Positions 35,756 through 48,022 of a stretch of DNA of 64,000 nucleotides are shown here, piece by piece; the first letter of the stretch is position 1; each line of letters starts with the position of its first letter. The notes beneath the pieces are model-generated. The model was not told the DNA's origin, did not search any database, and saw only the letters and a list, made by a program, of their open reading frames with translations. Source of the stretch: Tubulanus polymorphus (taxonomy: Eukaryota; Nemertea; Palaeonemertea; Tubulaniformes; Tubulanidae); assembly GCF_964204645.1 (NCBI RefSeq), contig NC_134031.1, positions 20,147,307-20,211,306 on the forward strand. Direction: 5' to 3'. The position numbers and the translations under genes were made by a program.

Positions 35756-38700
35756 CGTGAACTCGAATGAAAAAGTAAGTTTTGGTCCGATTTTCTTCGA
35801 GACGCTTTTTGTCGCTGTCACAAAAATAACCACTCCTACACAGATGATATTTCTAGATCTTAAACTTGAACAAGTTATATTTATTGCGACCGCGGTTTCG
35901 TTGTCCCGCGTACAGAAAACGACCAGTCCAGTACAAAAACTCGTTTTTCGTTAGAAGAGAGGACTACACTTGACTCTTGAGTCACGAGTGGAACCCATCT
36001 TGATAACCGCGTAGTGAAACCTCGGAACTCATCTGCTCGTCCCCTCAATAGACACATTGCCCTCATTCCACCGCGTTGACATTCAACGCCAGAAGTGGTC
36101 ACGTCAATGTAATGAAACCGAAACAGACCGACGAACCCGAAAGATCAGAAAAATTGATTTATTTAGTGGAAAAATTTGCCTGTTACAATCAGTGAAACAG
36201 CTAGGCCCTACTGACCACCACAAAATTCATTCTTCAAAGGTGATTCTATGATATATCCATTACATAGGTTGTGGATCAGTCAACAAAACCGAAGAAAAGG
36301 ATGGAAAACAATGATGCGAACTTCTTTAAAAAAGTGACTCCCTCAAAAAAGACGAGAAAAGATGCTGATAGTCAACTCAGAAATTTCAAAAATCTTCGTG
36401 AGGTGAGATCTGCTTGGCTAGGTTTTATTATGACCAGTTTTTATTTTAATCAAGGTCCAGTTTCTGTTTAAGGAGACATAAATCTATTAACTGTCAACTG
36501 AATCAATGTAGAAATCGAATGGATTTAAGAATGAGCTAATTCTTTTTGTGAAACTGGACTTTTAGATGTTTGACTTCTTAATCTTTTTTCTGTGGGCCTG
36601 GTTGAATTGCAGCGTGCTGGGGTCTTGTGGTAAAAAAATTGAAGCAACTCAAATAAAACGAAACCATTTATTGGTTATTAATTATCAAGACCTTATTTAT
36701 TATGATGTGTCCTTGAGGAAAATAGCTAGGAATATTATTTCTAAATTCTGACCACCTTCAGCGACCTGGCACTGCCGAATGTTTCGCCATCTTTTAGAAA
36801 AAAGCCATAACTAAGTTGTCTGCACGTACATAGAGTTAGAACGATGTGCAATGATTAGTGCTATTAAAAATCTGTTTATGCATTTTTTGTACTTTTTGAT
36901 ACTTCATGATGATCTGAGCTTGTCATATATAACATCAAATGTCATTCTTATGAATTTTATATGCGCCACGAATGTTTGAATAATAAACTGAGTTGAACTC
37001 AGTTGATTTTTATCTTTTTTTTCAATTCCGTTTCAATTGAATCTCATTAAAGGAGGATCAATTTCCCGGTGATAAACCGATCAGTCAAAAAACTGTTGCG
37101 AAATATAAACACGGCAAAGCATTTTCGATGGTGAGTTAAATAAGCATTGGAACAAAATGTTTCTAATTCATCAATAATTGTCACCTATTTAAAAGTTTCC
37201 TAGTTCGTTTACATTTTATGTATGCGATGATCAGAACCCCGATAACTAGTTGAGGCATGATCTATTTTTTAAGAGGGGAGTAAAAGGAAGATACGCAGAG
37301 CATCATCTCAATGTGAAGCAAAGTAAATTTGAACACGCTGCAAAGCAGGCGGCGAGAACAGAATTTCTGCACACCGAGGAACCCGGGTAAATAAATCAAA
37401 ACTGTTTGATTTGCAAAGTTTTTACTTAACTCCAGTTAATTCAATGCAGTGGACGTGAGAGGTCTACGGATGCCCACTGCTGACATTAAACGAGATAATC
37501 ATGATTTCGACTTGAGTTATTTATGTTGTCATAATTAACTTGAAAAATAATTCCACATTCCACGTAATAGGTCAAAATTTGAAATAATTAACTCGGACGT
37601 TTACATAAGAAAAAGTCGAATTCATAAGATTTTATCTCGTAGGCCTATGTCATCAACGGGCTTCCAGGTCACTATAATTCTAATGATATGAATTATTGTT
37701 TTATCACCAGTTATTTAAATGAAGACGACTCATATATGATATCACAGCATGATATTGCTGATGCAGTCGATATAACAAGTGCGCAAAAGGTATTTTATTT
37801 TCAATTAATACACATTTATGAGTAATGATTCATACAACTTTCTAGATTTTTATGGTCAAGTGTCGGATCTGACCAAATTATGGATAACCGTTCAACTCGG
37901 ATATTTTTGGAATACAGTAGAACTTGCTTAATAACGAGTGAAATATTTCTCATCCATCTGGCCAGTTTAAAACCCTTTCAGTGCGCCTACACCGCAGAGC
38001 AGTGTATAAATCATCTGTTAGCACTGAAAGGGTTTAACTATCGTCCATACTTCGGAATCTACTTAGAAATCTGCGCAGTCCCTAGTCATCCGAATTAAGT
38101 GATGAATTCTGTTGTTGAAATATTATTCTAATTACCTAATGTATTAAGTTTATACCATCCAGATACCTCTTAACTTTGATTCTAATGCAGGTTTTGTTGT
38201 GTCCGTTAAAAGCACCAAAATTTCAATTTTTGTTCGCAGTTTTTCGAATTGAAACTCGGTCAGTTTGGTCCGTATCGGATGAATTATAGTCGCAATGGGC
38301 GTTTTTTATTGATCGCCGGAAATAAAGGACACGTCGCCGCTATGGACTGGCAAACAAAAAAACTAATGTGTGAAATGAACGTAATGGAAACTGTACAAGA
38401 TACGCGGTAGGTTATGTTTCAGAGTTTCTTAGGTTCTCGGGCTTCAGTGAGACTCTTATTCACAGTCGGTCTGACTGTATATATCTATGTATCTGTCTTT
38501 TAGCTACGCAGCTTCGTTAATAGTGAGTCGATCTTGATGAAACTTCAGGTTTGAATTGGAGTCCGAGAACCGTTGTCACCTATGGCGTGTCATATTTATT
38601 CCGAAGATTATACTAGAACTAATGCCATTGACGTACAATTCTATGTTCTTATAGGTGGTTACATATTGAAACGATGTTCGCAGTCGCGCAGAAAAAATGG

Positions 38701-41699
38701 ACGTTCATTTATGACAATCAGGGCATCGAGTTGCACTGTCTGAAGCATTTAAACGAGGTTTTACGCATGGAATTTCTACCGTATCACTTCCTTCTCGTCA
38801 CATCGGTGAGTCAATAATGAACGCTTGTCGGTGAATATCAGCTAGGATAAAGTTGCTTTGAATGCTACATTCCGTCTCCAGGACATAGTATGAGTCAGTA
38901 TGATACCATAGTATGAGTCGGGTCATCTTCCCCGGTAGGGATTTGAACCTGATGGCATCGAGACTGCCACAGTATGAAACCCTGCCTAGCAAGCCTGAGT
39001 GCTATATGGGTCGCTTAGAATAGATGATATCATTGCTAGCCAATCGGAAACTTTGTTTTGTTTTAGCCCGGGTTTTTAAATCATCAATACTCATTGTTCC
39101 AATAAATTGTAAGAAGCTGTAATGAAAACAGATCCACGACGATAACCGAGTGGTAAAAATATAGGAATTTTAAATGTTAATCGAATTTGATTTGTGTCTA
39201 TTTCAGAGTGCCCGAGGTTTTTTGAGTTATACGGATGTATCGGTCGGTCAAAAAGTGGCGACGATTCCGACGAGAGAAGGTCGTCTGAACGTAATGTGTC
39301 AAAATCGATCCAACGCAATCATTCATTTAGGTCATTCGGGAGGTGAGTACAAGTACTAAAAATTATTTATCAACTTTTTAGTTCTCATGTCTCAGTTTTC
39401 ATTGCTGTATTTTTCATTTCGATTCAGGAACCGTCACGTTGTGGTCTCCGAATAAAAAAACACACCTTGTTAAAATGTTATGCCACGGTGGTGGTATCCA
39501 GTCATTAGCTGTTGATAACAGTGGCACGTGAGTATTGCTTATTCAATATTGATATGCAGAATAGTCTTCGTTAACCCTTTTAGTCTTTATCTTGACTACC
39601 ATGCCCACTCTTCTTCAATACCTGGTTATATTTTACTTTAGACAAAATACCAAGATATCCAATCAACTCGAATATTTGTTGAGATATTTTTCTGGCACTG
39701 TATAATATATATAATATATATCTGTTATCACCCTCGAATCCAAAAAGTCTGACTTTACAGAGTCAACTACAGTTCATTTGGAAAGAATGGAACAGTGTAT
39801 GTTCATTGAATTTGATTGAGAAAGTTTGTTCTCTGTAAAATGTTGGAGTTAAGCGAGCAATGGCATTAAAATGGATGGCAGCGTTATAACTGATCACAAC
39901 AATCTTGGCTTGCTACATCACTCAACTCGGTTATGTTTATCCATACACGTGTTATTGGACTTCATTAAAAATCTCGATTCAACAGTTGCTTAAAAGTGTG
40001 ATTTTTCATTTCAGTTATATGGCCACATCAGGATTGGATAGGACGATGAAACTATGGGATTTACGAACTTATAAACAGTTACAGTCTTACAAAGTTGGAG
40101 CAGCTGCTTGCCATTTGAATTTCAGTCAAACAGACTTGTTATCTGCTGGTATTGGAAACGTCGTTGAGGTAAATACGTAGATGATAAATATTTGAAAGAG
40201 GTTCATTGAGTTGAGGAACTCTTCTAATGAATTTCTGGTTAATTTGAATATTTTCTTTAGTGTATTGGTTCAAAATATATTTTCTGTTCCGGTACTTGTT
40301 TTAATAACCGTGGTATATTTGTACTGTAGGTTTATAAGGACTGCTGTAAAACCACGGTGAATTCTCCGTACATGAAACACAACATGTCTTCGCCGATCAG
40401 TAACATGCAGTTTTGTCCGTTCGAAGATGTTTTAGGTGTCGGACACGGCAACGGATTTTCAAGTCTTTTAATACCCGGCGCTGGTGAAGCGAACTTTGAC
40501 GCGTTAGAGTCGAATCCATACGAGAATAGGAAGCAAAGACGAAACGCTGAAGTTAAGATGCTTCTGGAAAAGGTATGTATGCAATCTACGCTATGTTGGG
40601 AATGTAAATATTACGATTTAAATTCCCCTTTTTCGTGAAATTCTCTGAAATAAAGCTCCGGAGGTTATAACGGACTCCAAAGGTTAAAACTGTGAGTATA
40701 GCAGTGGTGCTCAGTTGTTATGTTGTAATATTATTTTCTCTTGATACGCAATTGAATGTTTATAGATTCCGGCAAATCTGGAATAACATCTTTCAGAAAA
40801 GATGGCAACACCAAACATTTGAGTGTTATGTCGCTTCATAAACGTGGACTAGGGCAAGCTTTAAATGTTTTGAATATTTTTAGATTCAACCAGATCTGAT
40901 ATCGTTGAACCCTAAACAACTCGGAGAAGTAGATGTCATGACATTAGAAGACAAGGTCAATGAACACAATAAGCTAAAGGTACGGAACACAGTGATTTTC
41001 GAACTATTCACTGGAATAACTAGTGTAATAGTTTATATCTTCAAAGAACATCAGGGGCCAGTGGCTCAAAAGTTGGTTACAGTTAACCAATACATAGTTG
41101 ATAAAGAGACAATGAAAATTTCATTGTTAATATGGTACTAATCTGCCGGTTATCAAACTTTTGAGCAACTGCAGCCCCTGGTTCTGTTGGTTCTTCATAG
41201 ACAGTTGATAGTCTAATTATTCAGTTAATGAATTAATTCGTTATCATCACCCACGAGAAAAACTGTATGAGGATGTTAATGTTTCGACTTATTTCTAGCA
41301 GCCATTTTACAGAGATGAATAAAGTTTCTCAAAATGGCTGGTAGATTTAAGTTGAAATGTTAACTTCATCTTACATTTTTTCTGTGGGTTCTATTCCTCA
41401 TTGGTTCTATATTTGGAAATATCCTGCTTGATTCACTAACTGATGGATTTTTGCAGTTCTTAAAGCCGCAAAATATCGACGTCATCTTAAAACACAAGAA
41501 GAAAGGTCGAAGCAAAGCTGGCAAAATTGAAAAGCGAAAAAGCGGTGTGAAATTCGAAGATAAAACGAAACAGTTGAAGAATATAAAAAAGATTCAAGCT
41601 AATTTGAAAGTGAACTCCAATAACGATGAGGAGCAATCGTCGTATGTTATAAAAAATAAAACTGTTTTCGATCGTTTTAATAAATCTGAAAAGAGATGA
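35736..41699 (+). CDS. WDR46: WD repeat-containing protein 46 (UTP7/BING4 homologue), complete
   Basis: Nucleolar scaffold of the small-subunit processome needed for 18S rRNA maturation. Thirteen exons with continuous phase: 35736-35774, 36268-36402, 37053-37130, 37274-37386, 37711-37789, 38240-38406, 38655-38805, 39207-39342, 39428-39527, 40015-40168, 40330-40572, 40884-40979 and 41457-41699; 1734 nt, 577 aa (human 610). A basic Lys-rich N-terminus precedes WD40 blades, for example [34 protein letters not shown] and [17 protein letters not shown]. The BING4 C-terminal region is recognisable in [20 protein letters not shown] followed by [16 protein letters not shown]. The C-tail is Lys-rich ([17 protein letters not shown]) and ends DRFNKSEKR. 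The ATG (AAAATGG) has a good context, with an overlapping upstream ORF. Confidence 0.95.
37971..38034. mobile_element. short MITE with AACCCTTTCAGTGC termini
   Basis: 64 bp with perfect 14-bp terminal inverted repeats (AACCCTTTCAGTGC ... GCACTGAAAGGGTT) next to TTTAA-like flanks, resembling piggyBac-type (TTAA-targeting) miniature elements. In a WDR46 intron. Confidence 0.65.
38930..38995 (-). repeat. tRNA-like SINE fragment
   Basis: On minus, GGTTCAAATCCCTACCGGGG matches a B box/T-arm; upstream AGTCTCGATGCCATCAG. No complete tRNA fold. In a WDR46 intron. Confidence 0.4.
41052..41180. mobile_element. 129-bp MITE with CAGGGGC termini
   Basis: CAGGGGCCAGTGGCTCAAAAG at the left is matched by the reverse complement of the right end (CAGGGGCTGCAGTTGCTCAAAA). 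In the last WDR46 intron; non-coding. Confidence 0.7.
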
Positions 41700-42097
41700 A
41701 TATTTAAAAAAAGAGTAAAGTGTGTTTATTAGCTGCGAGGATTGACGATTGAGATCCAACTTGATCAAATTTGAAACCTATGGGTTGAATTGAAGTGTTT
41801 TAGATATTTTTCCATAAAATCGCACCCCAGTTCACCGACTTTTAAGCATGTGTCCCAGCTGTATGAACTAAAATGAAAAAGGGTCAAGGAGTGATGGATC
41901 AGACAGAGGAGAGCATAAAACAACACAACTTGTGGTCGAAAACGTTGCATCCGAAAAGGATCAGCTCAGCTGTGAACTCTATAGTTCAAAAATCGACTCT
42001 TTATTGGCTTATTCACAAAGTGTAGGAGTCGTGGTTAAATATTACTTTCAATAGCGATGATGAAGTGCGAGTATATTACAAAAACATCTAAAAACAT

Positions 42098-42158
42098 GGG
42101 ACTCGAACCCGCAGTGAGTGGTCGTTGCCGCTAGGTGGCCGGGTCATCCATCAAGGCT
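42098..42158 (-). repeat. tRNA-like SINE fragment
   Basis: On minus it ends GCGGGTTCGAGTCCC, a good B box, preceded by CGGCCACCTAGCGGCAACGA. It does not fold as an intact tRNA by eye. Confidence 0.4.
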
Positions 42159-43708
42159 ATTTTTGTGGACAAGTTCAAATGTTGCATTGTCAAATGCGAA
42201 TCACGGCGGATATTTAATGGCACACGGCGCCGTAAACGTTAAAATGAGGATGTATAATGACGTGAGTATGCCGCACTGATTTCCTCTCGGAGAATGATTC
42301 AGATAAGCAGTTGATAAGATCTTATCTCGTTTTATCGAAGTTATTTCTGACAGTTCGTTTACTTCCGGCCGGTTTTTAACTCTTCTCAGTCTTCGTACTT
42401 TCGATCCTCGATTCGATCGATGGATCGATGATTCATTCACAGAAATGAGATAGAAAAACAAGTTATCAATTCTATCAAGCCTCCATGTTTACCGATTTCG
42501 ATTTTTTTTCGGTGAAATGGAATAAAAGAAATTGTTCGTAGACTGTGATTACTTACAACGTTGTTAATGTTAGTTATATTGTTTCGATATGAATGATTCC
42601 ACAGTAGTGGGTCTTGTAGCCTGGAATGGATTGATAATGAACTTCAACTGATGAAAAAGCCGTGTGATCGCTGTCTCACAATGTAGTAGTAGAATGAGTT
42701 CTGAATATTAATATCAGATTCAGGAATTTGGGGAGTCGAAGAAGAAAACAAATTTCTCTTAGGCCCGTAGGATTTGTAAAGAGACTATTTGCATTTGGAG
42801 TGTTTTGGGTAAAGGCTTCTTCTGAACCTTCGACTTCGTGACAGACATAATAGCCACAGATAATTTAATTTTTTTTGACAGCCCTTAGCTGAACATGGGC
42901 CTATACATAGTAGGCCTACAAACATGTATAGGCCTATATTTAATTTTTTTTTTAGATTATTTCATATTACTTACCGGTATTCCTCTGCTAACTTGCCAGA
43001 GCTTAAAGTCTTACAAATTATGCAAAGAAAAAGGCTTTTAGAATAAGACCAAAAATTCAGAAACATTTTTGCAAAAATTCGCAGCTTCTATTCTTCACTT
43101 ATGAAAGGATTTTATATTTTTCAAATTACGTGCAAAAACTAAAGGCAGTACATGATACTCTAAACACTTTTATCAAAAGAGAATTTCACGCTTTTGCTTT
43201 AACTGAGAGGCTCTGGGAAGTAGAAACTGTAGGGGTCTGATTGTAGGGGTAGTCTGGTTTTCGTTATAGCGTGGTTTTGACTTTCTGCCTCTCATTACGA
43301 ACTGCGTTTAGTTCAATGTTGAACCGCCTCATTCGACGATGAACGGCATTAAAACTTTATTTATATCATGCATAGATATAACCGGGGGTAACAAGGTGGG
43401 AACTGCTACTGTAACGCACCTGGGAGGTTGGTATTTTTGCTGTTAGGGTGAAGAGCATCTAGGCAGGTTTCCTTTAAATGCGAAAATCAGCAAATTCTGT
43501 AAAGTTTTGGATGTGTGTTGGCCATTTCAAGAAAAAGTGAGTTCGATGTTTGAATACTGGTTGAATGCTATGGTAATTGTGGTGTCTCTGATTTGGAATG
43601 TATTGGCTTATATTAGGTCCAGGTGCGTTTTGAGGAAAAAGTGAGTTGGATGTTTTTATGTTTAACTGGTTAAGCGGTGTTCCTTTGAAGTGAAATAAAT
43701 CAGTAATT

Positions 43709-43740
43709 CCATAGAAGTGTTCTCGAATACACTTCTATGG
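43709..43740. repeat. hairpin, 12-bp perfect arms
   Basis: CCATAGAAGTGT and ACACTTCTATGG around an 8-nt loop. Confidence 0.7.
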
Positions 43741-45175
43741 TATTTCACAGTCAGGGAGAACGTTAAGTAAAATCTGTGAATTCTCAACGTTGCCATTTCG
43801 GTGATGTCTGCCGCCTGAATGTTTCTTGCTCGAGAACATTTTTCACGCAATAGGAACCGATTTCTGTGAATTTTGGATCTCCGGATTCAACTACTGGGTA
43901 TGTAATTTCAACAAGATGGAAGTGTAGTAATTTTCAGGGGTAGATTCAGGGTCGACAGGAGGGGGTGTCCACTTGAGAAATTTAGGGCTATTTTCCAAGC
44001 TTCGCCGCAATTACGTCGTTTAAACAACAAGTTTTTAGAACTTCTTTAGTGCTTGTTAAACAACACACCAAAACAAAATTTTGTTATTTTCCAAAAATGT
44101 TCAGTCCATAATTTTGGGGATAGAATTTTAAGGGTCCTCAAAATTTAAGGGGTTGATGGGGTGTCGAGACTCCGCAGACACCCCCTGTAGCCACCAGTGA
44201 TTTTATCGACTGAATTGTTTGGTTTGGTAGACTATTAGAGAGTGATTAGATAAATTAGTATACGTGGTACAGAGTACTGTTGCCCATCCCTACAACGTTT
44301 ATGGTCATTACATTGTTGATATTATTTGCTCGACACAACTGATTAGCTAAACTACGGCAATTTTCTATGCTGTGACATTCTATAGTTGGTTCCCAGGCTG
44401 GATGACTTATTATTGCAAACCTCCAAATACATATATCAGCGACCAGTGTTATAGTGTTGTTGTTGGGCTTTGTTTTAATCTTACTCAAAGGTCGAATGTT
44501 CGAACAATAACCGTGAGATGGATTTTATTACGGATGATGTAAGTAGCCTATTTTAATTTGGGTAGAAGTTAATCTCATTATTACTCATGTTATCATCATG
44601 ATTTGGATGAGCAAAGTTTGAATATATAGTCAATCAAACCTATTACATCTTTAAAGCCAGTCTCAGGTCATCAGACATGCCCTGACTTTCGACATGACTA
44701 GAATTACACCGGTGTCAAAAAAGGTTCCTGATTGATAAGGCTTAGCAAAAATGGTACATTGTTTCTCCGTAGCGGCCAGGTTATTTTTGTTAATTATAAT
44801 ACAATTTGTAATCAGTTCATTTCTATAGCTGCCGGGTCTGTTGTGGTAAAATTGATCACGATTTTAAAAAAAGTTATGTACAGGGTCGATAGGCGGCCGG
44901 CCGGGTCAACTTTCTTAAAGCTATACAGAGTCGAGAAACAAGGTGTGACTTTTTTTGCCTAAATCTCGACTTGACTGCTTACGATCCGACGATCCGATCG
45001 GATCTTAGTCGACCTGAATTAGGCTTCGTTTCAGTTCTTCTAATCTATATTTCATCTCTTTTTCTTTACAGAATGTGAATGCTGGCTATGTAACCACGGG
45101 TCGTAACCGTAATCGCTGACGGATATTAATTCGCAGATTTCCTACCTCCGAGATTAGTCTCGAGAAGGAAACAAA

Positions 45176-47119
45176 ATGACAGGTAAAGAACCCCAGAGTC
45201 GGCGACGAAAGGGCGCGATCAACTCGAAGTTTTTCTGCGACGTTTGTCAGAAAGCGTATTCGTCGAAGCAAGCGTTGAACGTTCACAGCCGGTTGCATTC
45301 CGGTGACAATCCGTACCGATGCGATTACTGCGCGCAGAGTTTTCCGCAACTCGTGTTGCTCACGGCGCACGTACGCAGCAAACATTCGCACAACATCGGC
45401 GAGGACGCGATCGTCGCGATCACGTGCGACACATGCGGTAAGTCGTATTCGTCGAAAAACGCGTTGAGAGTCCATCAGCGAATCCACGCTAACGAATATC
45501 CATTTACGTGCGATCAGTGCGACGCCGCGTTCGCGCAGCGTGTTCAATTGAACGCTCACGTTCAACGACAACACGGCGACGCGACGTTCGCGTGCGAGGA
45601 ATGCGCGAAAGTTTTCCGCGACGAAACTGCGTTGAAACGACACTTCAAAAAGAAGCACGACGCTGGCAGTTCGGATAACGGTGACGTTCGTACAAAGTCT
45701 CGGTTATCGAATGCATCGACGATCGAAAAAATTCGAAAGAATTCAAATAATGATTGTTCGATTTGCGCGAAGACGTTCTCGACGAAAAGCGCGTTGAATT
45801 TACACCATCGAATTCACTCGTTGACTGATCGTTACGCGTGTAATATCTGCGGCGCGACGTTCGCGCAGAAAGTTCAACTGACGTCGCACGCTACGCGGCA
45901 CGACGCAACGAAACGGTTCGCGTGCGCATCGTGTCAGAAAGCGTTCGGCACGCGCGCGCTCTTAAACCAACACGAAAAGACGCACAACAAGGAGTTTAGA
46001 TTCGCGTGCGAGATCTGCGCGAAACGTTTCACGACGCGCGGCTTGTTGAAGCGACACATGCTCATTCACGAACCACCGCCGCTAGACGAACAGTTCAAGT
46101 GCGGCATCTGCGCGAAGACGTTCGTGTACAAACACGTACGCGACGACCACGTTAAACGCCACCTGGAGGACAAGGCGTTCAAGTGTTCGTTGTGCGACAA
46201 GGCGTTCGTGAAACGATTCGAGTTGGACTCGCACGCGTTGACGCACAGCGCCGAGAAGCGCCATCAGTGTATTCATTGCGGCCGGTGTTTCAAACGTCAG
46301 TCGGTGGCCATCGTTCACGAACGCATACATACCGGTATTCGGCCATTCGCGTGTAAACTCTGCGGAGCGAAGATGATCTCGTTTCCAATGTTAAAAATAC
46401 ACCATCGTCGCGCGCATCCGAATTACAATAACAACTGTGGTAGTATCGTATCGACGAATGACGCCAGTAGTGCCGCGTCGACGAACGGCGCCGGTGGTAC
46501 CGCGTCGACGAACGGTTTCAGCGTTTTAAAGAATGAATCATTGTTAAAATCGGTGTCGTGTGTAATCACTGAAGACGCTGAATCAGCGTCGTCTCGACGA
46601 ACGTCAAAGCGTAAAGGCGTTCCGGTGAAATTGAACGTCGCAGATGACTCGGCCGACGAAACGCCGTCTACCGTAACGCCGGCGGTCGCGAACGCGGAAA
46701 CTCGCGACGCGGCGGCTATAGCGCCACCTATGATGAAGATGACGGAGGAGGACGATTACGAAGAACCATGCGGCGCCGATTCGGACGCGACCGCGTCGTT
46801 GCCTCCGTACGTCGTCGTAGAAAGCCCTCAGCACAATATCATGGATACGAGCGATATGAGTTACATCGACGACTTGTTACCGTTCACCGACGGCGAGTTG
46901 GAGGCCATTTTATCGGAAGAGAATATCGACTTTTTGAAAGAATTGTGGACGACCGATAGTTTTCTGCACACGCCGGTCGTCGACAGCGATAAGTTGTTCA
47001 CGTGCGAATTTTGCGAGAGGAACTTTGAGGATTTCGAAATGCTCGTGTCTCATTTGAATTTCGAAGATTCGACGCGACGTTGTTCGTTCGCACCGAGTTA
47101 TTCGATATTGTCGCTTTAA
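45176..47119 (+). CDS. C2H2 zinc-finger protein, 13 fingers plus a C-terminal degenerate one
   Basis: Probable nuclear DNA-binding protein; target unknown. A single coding exon of 647 codons, ATG in AAAATGACAG context. Fingers run from about residue 20 to 415, from CDVCQKAYSSKQALNVHSRLH-type (finger 1) to a last one with CKLCGAKMISF (finger 13). An acidic, Ser/Thr/Ala-rich linker follows, with ASTNGAG-type repeats and DDYEEP, and then a degenerate finger near the C-terminus (CEFCERNFEDFEMLVSH). Most linkers are not the TGEKP type; only the junction before finger 13 (HTGIRPF) is close. The gene is much richer in CG and CGA/GCG codons than its surroundings. AATAAA at 47505-47510. The orthologue cannot be named from sequence alone. 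Confidence 0.92.
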   Translation: MTGKEPQSRRRKGAINSKFFCDVCQKAYSSKQALNVHSRLHSGDNPYRCDYCAQSFPQLVLLTAHVRSKHSHNIGEDAIVAITCDTCGKSYSSKNALRVHQRIHANEYPFTCDQCDAAFAQRVQLNAHVQRQHGDATFACEECAKVFRDETALKRHFKKKHDAGSSDNGDVRTKSRLSNASTIEKIRKNSNNDCSICAKTFSTKSALNLHHRIHSLTDRYACNICGATFAQKVQLTSHATRHDATKRFACASCQKAFGTRALLNQHEKTHNKEFRFACEICAKRFTTRGLLKRHMLIHEPPPLDEQFKCGICAKTFVYKHVRDDHVKRHLEDKAFKCSLCDKAFVKRFELDSHALTHSAEKRHQCIHCGRCFKRQSVAIVHERIHTGIRPFACKLCGAKMISFPMLKIHHRRAHPNYNNNCGSIVSTNDASSAASTNGAGGTASTNGFSVLKNESLLKSVSCVITEDAESASSRRTSKRKGVPVKLNVADDSADETPSTVTPAVANAETRDAAAIAPPMMKMTEEDDYEEPCGADSDATASLPPYVVVESPQHNIMDTSDMSYIDDLLPFTDGELEAILSEENIDFLKELWTTDSFLHTPVVDSDKLFTCEFCERNFEDFEMLVSHLNFEDSTRRCSFAPSYSILSL

Positions 47120-47218
47120 TTATAGAAAAGAAAAATATCGAGATTATAGTTGCACAGTTTTGAGGCTAACAAAAATTGATACTTCGTTTCTCACTTCTGC
47201 TGAGTATAAAAGTTGACC

Positions 47219-47338
47219 TGAGCCCAGTTTCACAAAAAAGTTTACTCAATTTTTTTGGTGTAATTGCTATTGGTTACTTCATGTTTTCAATGAGGACAAC
47301 AATTCAAACCTAACCGTTTTAGGCTGAAACTGGGCCCT
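47219..47338. mobile_element. MITE with GCCCAGTTTCA termini
   Basis: The left GCCCAGTTTCACAAAAAAG and right TTTTAGGCTGAAACTGGGCC are inverted copies. Related internal sequence (AATAGCAATTACACC, GTTGTCCTCATTGAA) recurs at 48630-48760 and 48815-48940. Confidence 0.6.
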
Positions 47339-47630
47339 GGTCGGCCACCTTTACATTCGGTAGTTATAGAAATGAACTGATGACAAATATTTTTGCGGTT
47401 AACAAAATGACCCGGCCGATTAGGAGGAACGAATCTATTGATCATGATTAAATTAGTTACTAATAGATCTCTTTGTGTGTTAGAATTAGAATAAGATAAA
47501 TCGTAATAAATATTTGAATACTCGTAGTCTTACGAGAATATTTTGCTTTTTTTGTTTTATTGGAATTTCAACCACGTTATGAATGGACTGCTCTTTATGC
47601 CATACACTTAATAAATAGATTGCTGATGCC

Positions 47631-47770
47631 AGGATTCGAACCCAACAGCTCGATCCAGAGATTTTAGCATCGATTCAGCCATCCTCGCTTGCCAGGGGTC
47701 CGGTATCACTCCCGAACTCGCTTCGGGGAACAGCTTTAGCGTAGTGGGTTCGAATCCCTTGATGGGTGAA
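47631..47770. repeat. two opposed tRNA-like fragments
   Basis: AGGATTCGAACCC at 47631 (T-arm on minus) and AGTGGGTTCGAATCCCTT at 47743-47760 (T-arm on plus) face each other. Neither side gives a full acceptor stem, so SINE remnants are likelier than tRNA genes. Confidence 0.4.
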
Positions 47771-47794
47771 GATGCGATTCAGCTTTTGATCAGT

Positions 47795-47850
47795 TAGACT
47801 GGTTACCGATGACCAGGTGGCGTAGCAGAATTTGACAGGCAACCAGTCTA
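47795..47850. mobile_element. 56-bp foldback element, TAGACTGGTT termini
   Basis: Inverted-orientation relative of 35412-35473; TAGACTGGTTACC at the left pairs with the right end. About 170 bp upstream of the dynamin ATG. Confidence 0.7.
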
Positions 47851-48022
47851 ATGATCAGTAAATGAGCCAGCTCCGGCAATTGAGGATACAACGACGATCG
47901 CCTAACGGTGCACCATACCTGGTGCGTTTAACGGCTGGGTATCGAGACCATTTTGACAGGAGTCGCCATTTTCAGGAAATCGCTCTCTCTCTCACTAAAT
48001 CGACGTTAAAATACGCTGAAAA

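Larger units (their letters stand above)
41700..45175. other. intergenic between WDR46 and the zinc-finger gene
   Basis: Contains a tRNA-like fragment at 42098-42158, a 12-bp-arm hairpin at 43709-43740, and a dispersed-repeat fragment near 44815-44930 that resembles 21690-21925. An acceptor-like TTTCTTTACAG at 45061-45071 suggests the zinc-finger gene has one or more upstream 5' UTR exons in this stretch. Confidence 0.45.
47120..48022. other. intergenic between zinc-finger gene and dynamin
   Basis: Holds the zinc-finger 3' UTR, a MITE (47219-47338), tRNA-like fragments (47631-47770), a foldback element (47795-47850), and presumably the dynamin promoter and 5' UTR close to 47850-48022. Confidence 0.5.

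Noticed and set aside
45086..45658. 190-aa minus open frame
   Set aside because: Antisense shadow of the GC-rich zinc-finger exon; the sense frame has clear C2H2 motifs.
47743..47760. Possible tRNA gene
   Set aside because: A good T-arm is present but no matching acceptor and anticodon stems are found around it.
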